NCBI RefSeq assembly: GCF_020253525.1
Contig: NZ_JADCBK010000064.1
Coordinates: forward strand, 1 to 64,000
Direction: 5' to 3'
From: Aquidulcibacter sp.
Lineage (GTDB): Bacteria; Pseudomonadota; Alphaproteobacteria; Caulobacterales; Aquidulcibacteraceae
Length of the DNA: 64,000 bases
Part shown: positions 53,395 through 63,201 of the stretch, piece by piece
How positions within the stretch are numbered: position 1 is the first letter of the stretch
How the letters are laid out: each line of letters begins with the position of its first letter
Position numbers and translations under genes: made by a program
Notes under the pieces: generated by a model
What the model was told of the DNA's origin: nothing
Databases searched by the model: none
The model's input: the letters and a program-made list of their open reading frames with translations, nothing else

Positions 53395-54141
53395 ATGCGC
53401 GAAATCGTTTTTGATACTGAAACCACAGGAACTGACCCGGAGCGAGGCGACAGAATTGTCGAAATCGGCTGTGTTGAGTTAATCGACCTTGTTCCGACCG
53501 GTGCGACTTTCCACCGCTATATCAATCCTGAACGCGATGTACCGGCTGAAGTGGTTCGGGTTCACGGCCTGACCAATGAATTTTTGGCCGATAAGCCAGT
53601 GTTTGGTGCGTCTGAGGTGGTTGAAGAGCTATTGGCGTTTATTGGCGATGCCCCGCTTGTCGCGCATAATGCCGAATTTGACCGACGCTTTTTGAATGCC
53701 GAGCTTGGGCGTCTTGGCTTGCCGCTGATTCCAAAAGAACGCTGTGTCGATACCTTAGTGATCGCGCGCAAAAAATATCCCGGTGCTCCGGCCTCTCTGG
53801 ATGCTTTATGCCGTCGGTTGAACATTGATTTGACCGCACGCGATAAACACGGGGCCTTGCTGGACTCCCAATTGCTCGCAGCGGTTTATCTTGAACTTAA
53901 AGGGGGCCGGGAAAGGCGTCTCGATTTTCTCGATCCTGTCGAGGCGACTCAAGCCCCGAACCAAACGACGCAAGGCATTTTGGAAACCAAAGCCGGACAG
54001 CCCAGACGCGAACGTGCTCAAGCTTTAGAGCCCTTATCTACATTAGAAGAAATAGAAGCGCACCGTGCTTTTGTCGCCACCCTTGGCAAGGAACCTGCTT
54101 GGCACAAATTCCTTGCCGAAAAGGGGCAGGCAATCGCTTAG
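53395..54141 (+). CDS. dnaQ: DNA polymerase III epsilon subunit
   Basis: DnaQ is the DEDDh 3'-5' proofreading exonuclease. Exo I is FDTETTGTDP, Exo II LVAHNAEFDRRFLN, and Exo III RDKHGALLDSQLLA with the catalytic His. The C-terminal tail, which binds the polymerase alpha subunit, includes LEPLSTLEEIEAHRAFVATL. Its stop overlaps the convergent secB stop. Confidence 0.96.
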   Translation: MREIVFDTETTGTDPERGDRIVEIGCVELIDLVPTGATFHRYINPERDVPAEVVRVHGLTNEFLADKPVFGASEVVEELLAFIGDAPLVAHNAEFDRRFLNAELGRLGLPLIPKERCVDTLVIARKKYPGAPASLDALCRRLNIDLTARDKHGALLDSQLLAAVYLELKGGRERRLDFLDPVEATQAPNQTTQGILETKAGQPRRERAQALEPLSTLEEIEAHRAFVATLGKEPAWHKFLAEKGQAIA

Positions 54142-54638
54142 GAAGGCTGACCGCTGGAGCGCTCAATGCGCTGAGTGGCATAAAGTGCGCCAAAATCCAT
54201 TGGATCCAACATCAAAGGCGGATAGCCACCAGCCTGGCTGTTGGTCGCAATCAATTGGCGCGCAAATGGGAAGAGAATCTTCGGACATTCAGCCAACAAC
54301 AAGGGCTCCAAGGCTTCACCAGGAACATTGGCGAACTGGAACAAGCCTGAATACACCAACTCGATGATGAATTGGGTCTGACCTTCACGATCACTGCGCG
54401 CATTGATCTTCAAATCGACTTCAAAAACGCCGGATTCATCCATCGCCCGGGCGCTCACGTCTAATTGAAGATCGATTTTTGGCTGTACACCTTCCCGCAA
54501 GGAATTTGGTGCATTTGGATTTTCAAACGAAAAATCCTTTACATATTGGGCTAAAACACGGACCGAAGGGGCAGTTTCGGCCCCACCATTCGCTAAAGAA
54601 CCGTTTTCTAGTGGCTCAGAGGCCGTTTCGTCTGTCAT
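54138..54638 (-). CDS. secB: Protein-export chaperone SecB
   Basis: This tetrameric cytosolic chaperone hands unfolded preproteins to SecA. Motifs are LAQYVKDFSFENPNAP, FIIELVYSGLFQFANVP and LLLAECPKILFPFARQLIA. MTDETAS (54638) has a GGAG SD; the track start 19 codons upstream is not supported. The first about 25 residues are an acidic, Ala-rich extension. It is divergent from the Tim44-like gene. Confidence 0.96.
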   Translation of the reverse strand: MTDETASEPLENGSLANGGAETAPSVRVLAQYVKDFSFENPNAPNSLREGVQPKIDLQLDVSARAMDESGVFEVDLKINARSDREGQTQFIIELVYSGLFQFANVPGEALEPLLLAECPKILFPFARQLIATNSQAGGYPPLMLDPMDFGALYATQRIERSSGQPS

Positions 54639-54774
54639 GTGATGATCTCCAGAAGCTGTGGTGGCTAGCACGCAACAGCCCTTTACGGCAACCAAGTGGC
54701 TGACTTACGCCACATTGCACCCTATATGAGAGTAAGACCGCCATTCAAAACCAAGCGGAACCGGATCGAAAACC

Positions 54775-55398
54775 ATGGAAATAGTCTTTTTTGCCGTTGT
54801 GGCAGCACTCGTCCTTGGCCGTTTGTACCAAGTTCTAGGCCAAAACCGTGGCGCTGAGCCACCTCCCATGCGGCAACCACGATTTGGTTTACCAGATGCG
54901 CCTGCCGATAAAGGCGATGCGGACACGCCCGCATCCGCCGATGAAAACGGCAAAGTCCTGTCTTTCCCTGTCAAGGAATATGATGGCCCTGGTGCTGCTG
55001 GTCTGAAGGCCATCGGTGCAGCCCAGCGCGGGTTCAATGCGGCTAACTTCTTGGAGGGCGCAAAGGCAGCTTATGAGATGATCGTGACGGCCTATGGCGC
55101 TGGAGACGAGGAGACATTGAAAGGTCTCGTCGATGCCGATGTGTTCGAAGCCTATAAGGTTGCGATGGATGAGCGTCGGGCCGCGAATGCACCCAAGATT
55201 GAAGTCATTCGATTGAGCGACGCCAAAATCCTCGATGCCGAGTTAGACGGCAAGATTGCCCGCATTGACGTAGCTTTCTCGTCAGACCTAGCCGATGGCG
55301 GCGATGGCCTGCGCGCAGCTGATGAAATTTGGACGTTTGAGCGTTCTGTTGACGCGCGCGATCCAAATTGGCTCTTGAGCGCAGTCCGGACTGCCTAA
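54775..55398 (+). CDS. Tim44-like (TimA) domain protein
   Basis: There is one N-terminal membrane anchor (IVFFAVVAALVLGRLYQVLG), a Pro/Asp-rich linker, and a Tim44-like domain from about residue 90 (FLEGAKAAYEMIVTAYGAGDEETLKGLVDADVFEAYKVAM). It is the bacterial relative of the mitochondrial import subunit Tim44, and in alphaproteobacteria it sits next to secB and mltA as here. The function in bacteria is not settled. It is followed after two bases by mltA. Confidence 0.88.
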   Translation: MEIVFFAVVAALVLGRLYQVLGQNRGAEPPPMRQPRFGLPDAPADKGDADTPASADENGKVLSFPVKEYDGPGAAGLKAIGAAQRGFNAANFLEGAKAAYEMIVTAYGAGDEETLKGLVDADVFEAYKVAMDERRAANAPKIEVIRLSDAKILDAELDGKIARIDVAFSSDLADGGDGLRAADEIWTFERSVDARDPNWLLSAVRTA

Positions 55399-55400
55399 GC

Positions 55401-56750
55401 ATGCGTCGTTCTTTGGGTCTTTTGGCCGCATCAGGCTTGATGCCGGTTTTCCTGACGGCTTGCGCCACGGTGGCACCGGTACCCGTGCCTGCGCCAGTTG
55501 CACAACCAATCCCGGCACCTGCTCCCGTAGTTAAGCCGGTGGTACCACCGCCGCCCGTAGCTGCAGCGCCTGCAACACCCCTAAGACCGGCAACGAGCCC
55601 GATTACGCCTTCAGCCGCGCCAGTGCCGCCCGCCGATATTGTACCGTTGCTCTTTAGCCAAGTTGCATTTGACGGCCTACCAGATTGGGCGGAGACAGAT
55701 GTAGGGGCAGCGCGGCGCGCACTGGTACGGTCTTGTGCAATCTCTCAAGCTCGACCCAAGGAGCAGCTTTTGTCTCCTATTGCGTCCTATTCTGGCCGCG
55801 TAGGGGATTGGGCCGAGGTTTGCGCTTTGGCCCAAGATCCCAGCCTTGAAGATCGCAGCTTCTGGGAAAGCCAGTTTCAGGCTTGGCGTGTCTCAACCGA
55901 AACTACCGATATCGGAAGACTAACCGGCTATTATGAGCCAATCATGGCTGCGTCGCGGGTCAAGACCCCCGTCTTTTCGGAGCCTATTCAGGCCAGACCT
56001 GCAGATTTGTTTGAAATTGACCTAGGCCAATTCGATCCCACGCTTCGTAATCGCTCTATCGTCGCTCGGATGGATCGGGGAAAAGTTGTGCCTTATTGGT
56101 CACGAGCTCAAATCAACGAAAACACCGCACCCGTATTGGCTTGGGGGGAACCGGCAGAGGTTCTATCCTTGCAAGTTCAAGGCTCTGGCCGACTACAATT
56201 TGAGGATGGCACACAAGTTCGTGCCGCCTTTGCCGCCCATAATGGCCATCGCTTTGGGTCAAACGCGCAAGAATTGATCCGTCGCGGTGCGTTACCGGTC
56301 AATGGCGCTTCGATGGATGCGATCAAGACGTGGTTTAAGACTGCGTCTCCCAAGGAAGCGCGTGAAGTTTTAAACGCCAACCCACGCACAGTATTTTTCC
56401 GTCTCGAGTCCATTAAGGACCCCAGCGTTGGGCCAAGAGGGGGGCAGCAGGCCCCACTGGAAGCGAATGGTTCGCTCGCTGTGGATACGAGCTACCATGC
56501 TTATGGCGTTCCTATCTTCTTAGCAGCGGATGCCCCGCGCGTGGCCTTGTCTTCCGATGTCAGCTTGCGTCGTTTGGTAGTCGCCCAAGATACAGGCGGA
56601 GCCATTCGTGGCCCGATCCGAGGTGATCTCTATTGGGGCACAGGGCCAGAAGCGGGATTGCGGGCTGGCCGGATCAATCATGACGTGCGGTTTTGGGTGC
56701 TTTTGCCAAAAGGCATGAATCCCACACCCGCTGCTAGCGCAGGCCGCTGA
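55401..56750 (+). CDS. mltA: Membrane-bound lytic transglycosylase A
   Basis: MltA is a lipoprotein that cleaves peptidoglycan glycan strands. The lipobox is LTAC (MRRSLGLLAASGLMPVFLTAC), followed by a Pro/Ala/Val-rich linker of about 70 residues. The MltA domain (LTGYYEPIMAASR, LQVQGSGRLQFEDG) ends in the 3D domain with the catalytic Asp in QDTGGAIRGPIRGDLYWG. The start at 55401 follows the tim44-like stop by two bases. The track start is inside that gene. Confidence 0.94.
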   Translation: MRRSLGLLAASGLMPVFLTACATVAPVPVPAPVAQPIPAPAPVVKPVVPPPPVAAAPATPLRPATSPITPSAAPVPPADIVPLLFSQVAFDGLPDWAETDVGAARRALVRSCAISQARPKEQLLSPIASYSGRVGDWAEVCALAQDPSLEDRSFWESQFQAWRVSTETTDIGRLTGYYEPIMAASRVKTPVFSEPIQARPADLFEIDLGQFDPTLRNRSIVARMDRGKVVPYWSRAQINENTAPVLAWGEPAEVLSLQVQGSGRLQFEDGTQVRAAFAAHNGHRFGSNAQELIRRGALPVNGASMDAIKTWFKTASPKEAREVLNANPRTVFFRLESIKDPSVGPRGGQQAPLEANGSLAVDTSYHAYGVPIFLAADAPRVALSSDVSLRRLVVAQDTGGAIRGPIRGDLYWGTGPEAGLRAGRINHDVRFWVLLPKGMNPTPAASAGR

Positions 56751-56752
56751 GT

Positions 56753-57358
56753 ATGAGCCGGCGTCGCGATTTGATGCCGGAGGAAGCAAAACTGTGGCAT
56801 CGGATTGCCCGAACTGTGCGACCCTATGGTCACAAGAAACCCAAAACAGAGTCAGAAGACCTTTCGCAGTCAAGCCCCCCTGCGCCACAAGTCATTCAAA
56901 GGCCTGCACCGGAATTACCCCATTTGGTGCTTAAACGAGCCAAAGCTGCCCGACATATGCCTGTGTCTCCTGCGCCAAAGCCTGAGAACAAACCTGCGAC
57001 GCTGGTTTCAGATGCTTCCGGGCACAAAAAGGTACGACGCGGCAAGCTCGACATTGACGGTACGATTGATTTGCATGGCTATCGACAAATGGATGCCCAA
57101 ACCGCGCTTGCCGGTTTTCTAGTCCGCATGCGGTCTGGCGGAGCGCGCTGCGTATTGGTGGTGACGGGCAAGGGTCGCGCGATCGAAATTGGTGAGGATT
57201 ATCTGACACCCCAACCCGGCGTCATCCGTCGCCGCCTGCCAGAATGGTTGAGCGGTCAAGGCATTCGGGAGCATGTTTCCGGCTATGCTTCTGCCCACCC
57301 ACGTCATGGCGGCAGCGGAGCCTATTATGTTCTGTTGAAAGCGCTGAAGGATACCTAA
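56753..57358 (+). CDS. Smr-domain protein
   Basis: The C-terminal Smr domain shows GTIDLHGYRQMDAQTAL, CVLVVTGKGRA and RHGGSGAYYVLLK. The N-terminal half is basic and Pro-rich. Smr domains of this type are nucleases or nucleic-acid binders. The tim44-mltA-smr order is conserved in alphaproteobacteria. The stop codon abuts the next ATG. Confidence 0.9.
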   Translation: MSRRRDLMPEEAKLWHRIARTVRPYGHKKPKTESEDLSQSSPPAPQVIQRPAPELPHLVLKRAKAARHMPVSPAPKPENKPATLVSDASGHKKVRRGKLDIDGTIDLHGYRQMDAQTALAGFLVRMRSGGARCVLVVTGKGRAIEIGEDYLTPQPGVIRRRLPEWLSGQGIREHVSGYASAHPRHGGSGAYYVLLKALKDT

Positions 57359-58981
57359 ATGAGCGGTGAAACATCCAAAGATACTTGGTGGAAGACCCGC
57401 TCTGTCTATCAGATCTATCCACGGTCCTTTCGCGATGCCAATGGCGATGGTGTGGGTGATTTGGCTGGGATCACCGAAGGCCTTCGTGCAGTTAAAGCCT
57501 TAGGGGCTGGCATTGTCTGGATGTCGCCAATCTTCCGCTCACCCATGGTCGATAATGGCTATGACATGTCGGGCTATCGCGAGATTGACCCTTTGTTTGG
57601 GACGATGGCGGATTTTGAGGCGCTGTTGGCTGAGGCTAAACGCCTAGACCTTAAAATCGTTTTGGATATTGCGCTAAATCACACTTCCATTGATCACCCA
57701 TGGTTTCAAGCGGCCCTTGCTGATCCCACGGGCCCTTATCGCGACTATTATATCTGGCGGGACAAGCCCAATAATTGGCAGTCCATTTTTGGTGGTCCAG
57801 CCTGGTCTAAGCCTGAAGGTGATCCAGCCTATTATCTCCATCTCTTCGATAAGACGCAGGCAGATCTGAATTGGGAGAACCCGGCAGTACGCGACGAGAT
57901 ATATGGTGCCATGCGGTTTTGGCTCGATAAGGGCGTAAGCGGCTTCCGTCTTGACGTGGTGACCGTTATCTCAAAGCCACTCGGACTACCCGATGCGCCA
58001 GACCCTAGACCGATGCCGCTCTATCATATGTTGGCGGGTGGTCCCCGTTTACATGAATGGCTGCGGGATATGCGACGAGAGGTATTTGATCTCTACGATT
58101 GCGTCGCCATTGGTGAGGGTCCGGGCCTTAATCCAGAGCGGGCTGCGGCCATCGTAAATCCCGCCGATCCCATGCTGCACATGATCTATCACTTTGATTT
58201 TGTTGATCATACAGCTTCACGTCAAGGTGCGGGTTGGGATCGTGTCTGGTTCAAAAGTGTGTTTGATCGATGGGATAAAGGCATTGGCCCAGATGGCTGG
58301 AATTCCTGTGTTGTCGGCAATCATGACCTCCGCCGCCTGATCGCCCGTTTTGGTGACGCAGAGGCCGACGCCAATCTGGTCGCAAAAGCCTTAGCAGCAA
58401 GCTATGTTCTACAACGCGCTACGCCCTTTATTTATCAGGGTGACGAATTGGGCATGGGCGACACCACAATCACCAGCGTCGAGGAATTGGATGATGTTTG
58501 GGCGAAGACCACCTATCGTCTGGCGAAGTCAAAAGGCAATAGCGAAGCCGAAGCCCTAGCCAAAGCCGTCGCGATGACGCGCGACCATGCCCGCACCCCC
58601 TATCCCTGGACACCCGAAGGCGGATTCGGCGCAGGCACACCGTGGCTGAAGCCTACCCCCAATCGCGGAGGTGTGGATTTAGCTACCCAGCAGGCGGACG
58701 AACACTCTGTGTGGGCCTTTTATCGAGCCTTGTTAGAGCTTCGGGCAAAAGATCCCGAAACTTGGGTTTTTGGGGCCTATGAAGATCTGCTGCCCGAGCA
58801 TGAGTCCTTGTTTGTCTATCGGCGCGGCGTCCGTGGCTTGGTTTGCATGAATTTGGCCAGCGAACCTTGTCCGCTACCAGAGAAGATCCTCGCGCTTTTG
58901 GCGAAGCGCAGCTTTATCCTCGCCTCTGGGGACATCACCACAACCCAAATGGGCCCGTGGTCAACTCAGGTCTGGGCCTAA
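57359..58981 (+). CDS. GH13 alpha-glucosidase (oligo-1,6-glucosidase type)
   Basis: This is a family 13 glycoside hydrolase. VYQIYPRSFRDANGDGVGDLAGI is the alpha-glucosidase N-terminus. The nucleophile Asp is in GFRLDVV, the acid/base Glu in AIGEGPG, and the transition-state Asp in VVGNHDLRR. There is no signal peptide, so it acts on imported oligosaccharides such as isomaltose or sucrose-related sugars. It starts on the base after the smr stop. No sugar-uptake genes are adjacent. It overlaps the convergent dienelactone hydrolase end by four bases. Confidence 0.92.
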   Translation: MSGETSKDTWWKTRSVYQIYPRSFRDANGDGVGDLAGITEGLRAVKALGAGIVWMSPIFRSPMVDNGYDMSGYREIDPLFGTMADFEALLAEAKRLDLKIVLDIALNHTSIDHPWFQAALADPTGPYRDYYIWRDKPNNWQSIFGGPAWSKPEGDPAYYLHLFDKTQADLNWENPAVRDEIYGAMRFWLDKGVSGFRLDVVTVISKPLGLPDAPDPRPMPLYHMLAGGPRLHEWLRDMRREVFDLYDCVAIGEGPGLNPERAAAIVNPADPMLHMIYHFDFVDHTASRQGAGWDRVWFKSVFDRWDKGIGPDGWNSCVVGNHDLRRLIARFGDAEADANLVAKALAASYVLQRATPFIYQGDELGMGDTTITSVEELDDVWAKTTYRLAKSKGNSEAEALAKAVAMTRDHARTPYPWTPEGGFGAGTPWLKPTPNRGGVDLATQQADEHSVWAFYRALLELRAKDPETWVFGAYEDLLPEHESLFVYRRGVRGLVCMNLASEPCPLPEKILALLAKRSFILASGDITTTQMGPWSTQVWA

Positions 58982-59850
58982 GGCTTCACGCCATTAGCGG
59001 CAAACCAAGCCAGCAATTCATCCCAACCCTGTTTAGCGGCAGCTTCTTGATATTGCGGCCGATAATCAGCGTGGAAGCCATGTTGGGTTCCGGGATAAAT
59101 GATAAAGCGGCTTTCCCGATTGCCCGCCTTTTCCAAAGCGGCTTTCATGGCTTCAACGCTCGAAAGCGGAATTCCGCCATCATTTTCCGCATATAGGCCA
59201 AGGACAGGGCTTTTCAGTTCACCCGCCACATCCAAGGGCCATTTGCGCTGATCGGTAGACCCTTCGCGGGGCGTCAAACGGCCATACCAAGCGACCCCTG
59301 CCTTGATGCGAGGTGTAAGCGCGCTGGCCATCCATACAACCGCCCCGCCCCAACAGAAACCAGTAATGCCGATTGCATCCTTTTTGACGAATTTTTGTTG
59401 GTCTAGCCACGCAATCGTGGCGGTTATGTCGCCCATGACTTGCGCATTATTGGCCGCATTCACGATGGGCATGATTTTGGTAAAGTCAGTTAGCGGCGCA
59501 GGATCACCCGCACGGGCAAAGAAAGAGGGCGCGATGGCGACATAGCCTAGACGAGCAAGCCGGCGACATACATCACGAATATATTCATGCAAACCGAAAA
59601 TTTCGCTCACCACAATAACTACAGGCTTCCGCCCTTTTGCCTGTGGGCGCGCCACAAAGGCGGGCAGGTCAAATCCTTGCGACGGAAAGCTCACCATTTC
59701 TGTTATCAAACCCTCGGATGGGGTTGTGATCGCGGCCGCATGGACTGGACGAATAGCCGCTGCGAAGCCTGCAAAGCCCAAAGCGCCAGTTAGGCCGCGA
59801 CGAGACAAAGTAACAGTGGCATCAGGGCCGTCGGGACGGGTCAAATTCAT
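58978..59850 (-). CDS. Dienelactone hydrolase family protein, probably Tat-exported
   Basis: This is an alpha/beta hydrolase with the DLH triad: Cys in GITGFCWGGAVV, Asp in AENDGGIP and His in TQHGFHADY. The Glu in VVSEIFGLHEYIRD is typical. An N-terminal twin-arginine signal (LSRRGLTGALGFAGFAAA, then VHAAA) suggests periplasmic export. The substrate is unknown; no chlorocatechol genes are present, so a general carboxyl-ester hydrolase is more likely. Confidence 0.88.
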   Translation of the reverse strand: MNLTRPDGPDATVTLSRRGLTGALGFAGFAAAIRPVHAAAITTPSEGLITEMVSFPSQGFDLPAFVARPQAKGRKPVVIVVSEIFGLHEYIRDVCRRLARLGYVAIAPSFFARAGDPAPLTDFTKIMPIVNAANNAQVMGDITATIAWLDQQKFVKKDAIGITGFCWGGAVVWMASALTPRIKAGVAWYGRLTPREGSTDQRKWPLDVAGELKSPVLGLYAENDGGIPLSSVEAMKAALEKAGNRESRFIIYPGTQHGFHADYRPQYQEAAAKQGWDELLAWFAANGVKP

Positions 59851-60036
59851 GGTGCAATACTCCTCCGTCTTTGGGTTTCACCTTTGACTAAGTGCGTCAA
59901 GTGCATTGCACGCTCTTTCATAATCCATCAGGCTTTACCACTTAGAGCAGACGATAACAGCGCTGCGGCTGCCGCTAGGTTGACCAAATCAACAAAAGCG
60001 TGTCGGAAAGAGCGAGTGAACGAGGAGCCTAGAAGC

Positions 60037-60627
60037 ATGTTTCGCATGGACGAAGAAGACGAAAGCAAAGCGGGTAATCCAGCCCCAGCCATTGTAGAAA
60101 AGGCGCTCTTCGACAGCCGCACCATTCTACTTACTGGCGGCGTGGACGATAAACTGGCCCAGCGGGTTTGTGAACGCATGCTGGCTTTGTCGGGGGAGTC
60201 CGATAAGCCCATCCTTTTGATCATCTCTTCACCAGGCGGTCACGTGGAAAGCGGCGACATGATCCATGACATGATCAAGTTTGTGTCGGCACCTGTGAAT
60301 GTTTTGGGCTCGGGCTGGGTCGCTTCTGCGGGTGCCTTGATTTATGCGGCGGCTGAGCGTGAGCGTCGCTTCTGCTTGCCCAACACCCGTTTCTTGCTGC
60401 ATGAACCACGCGGTGGTGTTGGTGGCATGGTGTCGGATATTGAAATCCAGGCCCGTGAAATCATTCGTATGCGCGAACGTCTGAACGCGATTTTCGCTGA
60501 GGCGACCGGTCAGCCCATCGAGAAAATCAAGGCTGATACCGATCGCGATTATTGGATGAGCGCGGAAGAAGCCGTGGCCTATGGCCTTGTTGGCAAGATT
60601 GTCACCAAGCGTACCGATATTGGCTAA
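60037..60627 (+). CDS. ClpP-family ATP-dependent protease subunit (paralogue)
   Basis: The 196 residues from MFRMDEEDES have an SD GAGGAG ten bases upstream; the track start is 51 codons too early. The triad is S97 (GWVASAGA), H122 (FLLHEPRGG) and D171 (TDRDYWMSAEEA), the same numbers as in mature E. coli ClpP. The surroundings deviate (ASAGA for AASMGA, HEPRGG for HQPxGG), and no clpX or clpA follows. This is probably a second ClpP rather than the main one. It overlaps rimM. Inverted CGCTCTTTC/GAAAGAGCG arms at 59911 and 60006 flank its leader. Confidence 0.88.
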   Translation: MFRMDEEDESKAGNPAPAIVEKALFDSRTILLTGGVDDKLAQRVCERMLALSGESDKPILLIISSPGGHVESGDMIHDMIKFVSAPVNVLGSGWVASAGALIYAAAERERRFCLPNTRFLLHEPRGGVGGMVSDIEIQAREIIRMRERLNAIFAEATGQPIEKIKADTDRDYWMSAEEAVAYGLVGKIVTKRTDIG

Positions 60628-61213
60628 GTCTTTCGTATTGGTAGGCGCAATCGCCGGTGCCTTTGGGGTGCGCGGTGAGATACGCCTGCGCAGCTTTACC
60701 GCAGACCCAGAAGCTATCGTGGATTATGCCCCTTTTTGTAATGAAAAGGGGCAAGTCATTTTGTCGGTCCAATCTTGGCGGCCGATCAAGGATGGCATTG
60801 TGGTGACTTCCAAAGAAGTGCCGACGCGAGAAGCGGCTATGGCTTTGCGAAATACCAAGCTGTTTGTTCCCCGTGATCGATTGCCTGAAGCGGAAGAAGA
60901 CGAATTTTATCATGTTGACTTGATTGGGCTGCGTCTGGAGGCTTTGGACGGAGCGGACTTGGGTCGTGTTCGAGCGGTTATTCCCGGACCCCAAGATTTG
61001 CTCGAGATTGAGGCGACGCCCGGTGCAAAGGGCAGTTGGTTTCTGCCCTTTACCAAGGCCTTGGTTCCTATTGTTGATTTGCCTGGAAGAAAGCTTGTTG
61101 GCGATGTGCCGATTGGCTTGATCCCGGTGATTGGCGAAGTCTTAGAAGAGCCACCAGAGCAACCCTCCCGCCCAAAATCGTCAAAAAAGCCATTGAAAGG
61201 CCCTTCCTCATGA
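60620..61213 (+). CDS. rimM: Ribosome maturation factor RimM
   Basis: RimM aids 30S head assembly with S19. The N-terminal domain shows [20 protein letters not shown], and the PRC-barrel follows with [18 protein letters not shown] and the C-terminal [19 protein letters not shown]. The track's ATG at 60581 adds 13 residues inside clpP. A TTG at 60620 ([13 protein letters not shown]) matches orthologues, with an eight-base overlap. The start is uncertain because neither site has a strong SD. A Lys/Pro/Ser-rich tail ends four bases inside rph. trmD and rplS, the common partners, are absent. Confidence 0.92.
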   Translation: MAKSFVLVGAIAGAFGVRGEIRLRSFTADPEAIVDYAPFCNEKGQVILSVQSWRPIKDGIVVTSKEVPTREAAMALRNTKLFVPRDRLPEAEEDEFYHVDLIGLRLEALDGADLGRVRAVIPGPQDLLEIEATPGAKGSWFLPFTKALVPIVDLPGRKLVGDVPIGLIPVIGEVLEEPPEQPSRPKSSKKPLKGPSS

Positions 61214-61929
61214 TCCGTCCTTCTGGTCGCACCCCCGAACAATTGCGTCCGTTGAGCCTTGAAGCCGGTGTGTCGCGCTATGCAGAGGGCTCATGTCTGG
61301 CGAAGTTTGGCAATACACATGTGTTGGTGACAGCCTCTTTGGAAGAAAGCCTTCCGGGTTGGCTGCGTGGGCAGAAGCGCGGTTGGGTAACAGCCGAGTA
61401 TGGCATGCTGCCCCGGGCCACCCACACGCGGGGTCGTCGCGAGGCTGCTTCCGGCAAGCAATCGGGCCGCACACAAGAGATTCAGCGCTTGATTGGGCGC
61501 GGTCTGCGCTCGGTAGTCGATCTGGTCGCCTTGGGAGAGCGTCAAATCACCATCGATTGTGACGTGATCCAAGCCGATGGCGGCACACGGACTGCGGCGC
61601 TGACAGGCGCGTGGGTCGCGCTCAAGCAGGCCTGTCTGTACCTCAAGGCTGAGGGCTTGATCACCGACGAGCCAATCCGCGCGCAAGTTGCCGCCGTTTC
61701 ATGCGGGATTTATCAAGGCGTTCCGGTTTTGGATCTCGACTATGCCGAGGACTCAAATGCTGAAGCCGATGCCAACTTTGTTTTGGCCCAGGGGCTTGGC
61801 CTTGTTGAAGTGCAAGCAACCGGCGAAGAGCGGCCTTTCACCGAGGCAGAACTGCAGGTCTTGCTGTCGCTTGCAAAGTCTGGCTGTGAGGATTTGTTTG
61901 CGGCCCAGCGCCAAGCACTGGGCCTTTAG
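61210..61929 (+). CDS. rph: Ribonuclease PH
   Basis: RNase PH is the phosphorolytic 3' exoribonuclease that trims tRNA precursors. Motifs are [47 protein letters not shown] and [23 protein letters not shown]. The length of 239 is normal. It overlaps rimM by four bases (ATGA) and is convergent with the symporter gene. Confidence 0.96.
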   Translation: MIRPSGRTPEQLRPLSLEAGVSRYAEGSCLAKFGNTHVLVTASLEESLPGWLRGQKRGWVTAEYGMLPRATHTRGRREAASGKQSGRTQEIQRLIGRGLRSVVDLVALGERQITIDCDVIQADGGTRTAALTGAWVALKQACLYLKAEGLITDEPIRAQVAAVSCGIYQGVPVLDLDYAEDSNAEADANFVLAQGLGLVEVQATGEERPFTEAELQVLLSLAKSGCEDLFAAQRQALGL

Positions 61930-61932
61930 ACT

Positions 61933-63201
61933 TTAGCTTTGGTTTTTGATCCCTGCCTTTTGGTCGGCCACCAATTCATCATCGGTTAGATCGCCTTCCC
62001 ATTTGGCGACCACCGCTGTGGCGATAGAGTTGCCAATGACGTTGGTGGCAGAGCGGCCCATGTCGAGGAAATGGTCCACCGCCAAGATCAGCAAAATCCC
62101 GGCCTCTGGAATTTTGAAGAAGGAAAGCGTTGCCGCAATCACGACGAGCGAGGCGCGCGGAACCCCGGCCATGCCCTTTGATGTCACCATCAGCAACAGC
62201 AGCATGGTTGCAATCTGTGGGACGGTTAGGTGGATGCCATAGGCTTGGGCGATGAACAGCGTTGCGAACGTGCAATACATCATAGAGCCGTCGAGGTTGA
62301 ACGAATAACCCAAAGGCAGCACGAAGCTGGCGATGCGGCGCGATACACCAAACTTTTCCAATTGCTCCATGGTTTTTGGATAAGCCGCCTCAGATGACGC
62401 GGTAGAGAAGGCAAGCAAAGTGGGTTCACGTATGCGGGCGATCAAATTACCGATCGCTGGGCCGATGACGACAAAGCCGGCGAGTAGCAAAAGACCCCAC
62501 AAAATCATCAGGGCCAAATAGAAGCCACCAATGAAGGATGCATATGTGCCCAGAACGGCTAGGCCCTTGGTTGCGATCACGGCTGCCACAGCGGCAAATA
62601 CGGCCAGCGGTGCCAATGACATCACATAGCCTGTGAGCTTCAACATGGCATGGGAAACCTTGTCTGCCAGGTCTGCCAAGGGTTTGCCTTCTTCGCCCAT
62701 AGCTGTCACAGCGACGCCGAAGAAGATCGAAAAGACCACGATCTGCAAGATTTCATTGTTCGCCATGGCCTCGACGATGGATTTCGGCACCAAATGGATG
62801 ATGAAATCCTTCAAGGTCAGCGCTGTAGGCTTGATATCGCTTACGGCATCAACAGGCGGAATCGGCAGATTTAGGCCAACGCCTGGGTGCAGCAGGCTAG
62901 CAATCACGGCACCTAGAGTTAGGGAAACCAAGGAGGCCGCGAGAAACCATGCCATGGTTTTGATACCAACGCGGCCTAAAGTCGTTGTATCGCCAATATG
63001 TGCGATCCCGGCAACCAAGGTCGCAAACACCAAGGGCGCGATGATCATTTTGATCAAACGCAAGAAAACATCGGTCACAATCTTAAAATTGCCCGCCCAG
63101 ACTTCTTGGCCTTCTTTGGGAACAAACTGGAAAATGGCGGCACCGACCGCAATCCCCAAAACCATGGCGGCGAGAATAAAGAGTGTGAAATGCTTGTTCA
63201 T
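61933..63201 (-). CDS. Dicarboxylate/amino acid:cation symporter (DAACS family)
   Basis: This glutamate/C4-dicarboxylate carrier has eight helices and two re-entrant loops. FLRLIKMIIAPLVFATLVAGIA, AFSTASSEAAYP (the Ser-rich HP1 loop), PLGYSFNLDGSMMY (the NMDGT-like helix 7) and the C-terminal DHFLDMGRSATNVIGN are family signatures. The Asp/Arg pair in DMGRSATNV suggests acidic substrates such as glutamate or C4-dicarboxylates. It is divergent from a second DAACS gene. Confidence 0.92.
   Translation of the reverse strand: MNKHFTLFILAAMVLGIAVGAAIFQFVPKEGQEVWAGNFKIVTDVFLRLIKMIIAPLVFATLVAGIAHIGDTTTLGRVGIKTMAWFLAASLVSLTLGAVIASLLHPGVGLNLPIPPVDAVSDIKPTALTLKDFIIHLVPKSIVEAMANNEILQIVVFSIFFGVAVTAMGEEGKPLADLADKVSHAMLKLTGYVMSLAPLAVFAAVAAVIATKGLAVLGTYASFIGGFYLALMILWGLLLLAGFVVIGPAIGNLIARIREPTLLAFSTASSEAAYPKTMEQLEKFGVSRRIASFVLPLGYSFNLDGSMMYCTFATLFIAQAYGIHLTVPQIATMLLLLMVTSKGMAGVPRASLVVIAATLSFFKIPEAGILLILAVDHFLDMGRSATNVIGNSIATAVVAKWEGDLTDDELVADQKAGIKNQS

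Noticed and set aside
59881-60036. tRNA or structured RNA in the leader of the clpP paralogue
   Set aside because: The CGCTCTTTC/GAAAGAGCG arms are 87 bases apart, and no cloverleaf or known RNA motif could be traced.
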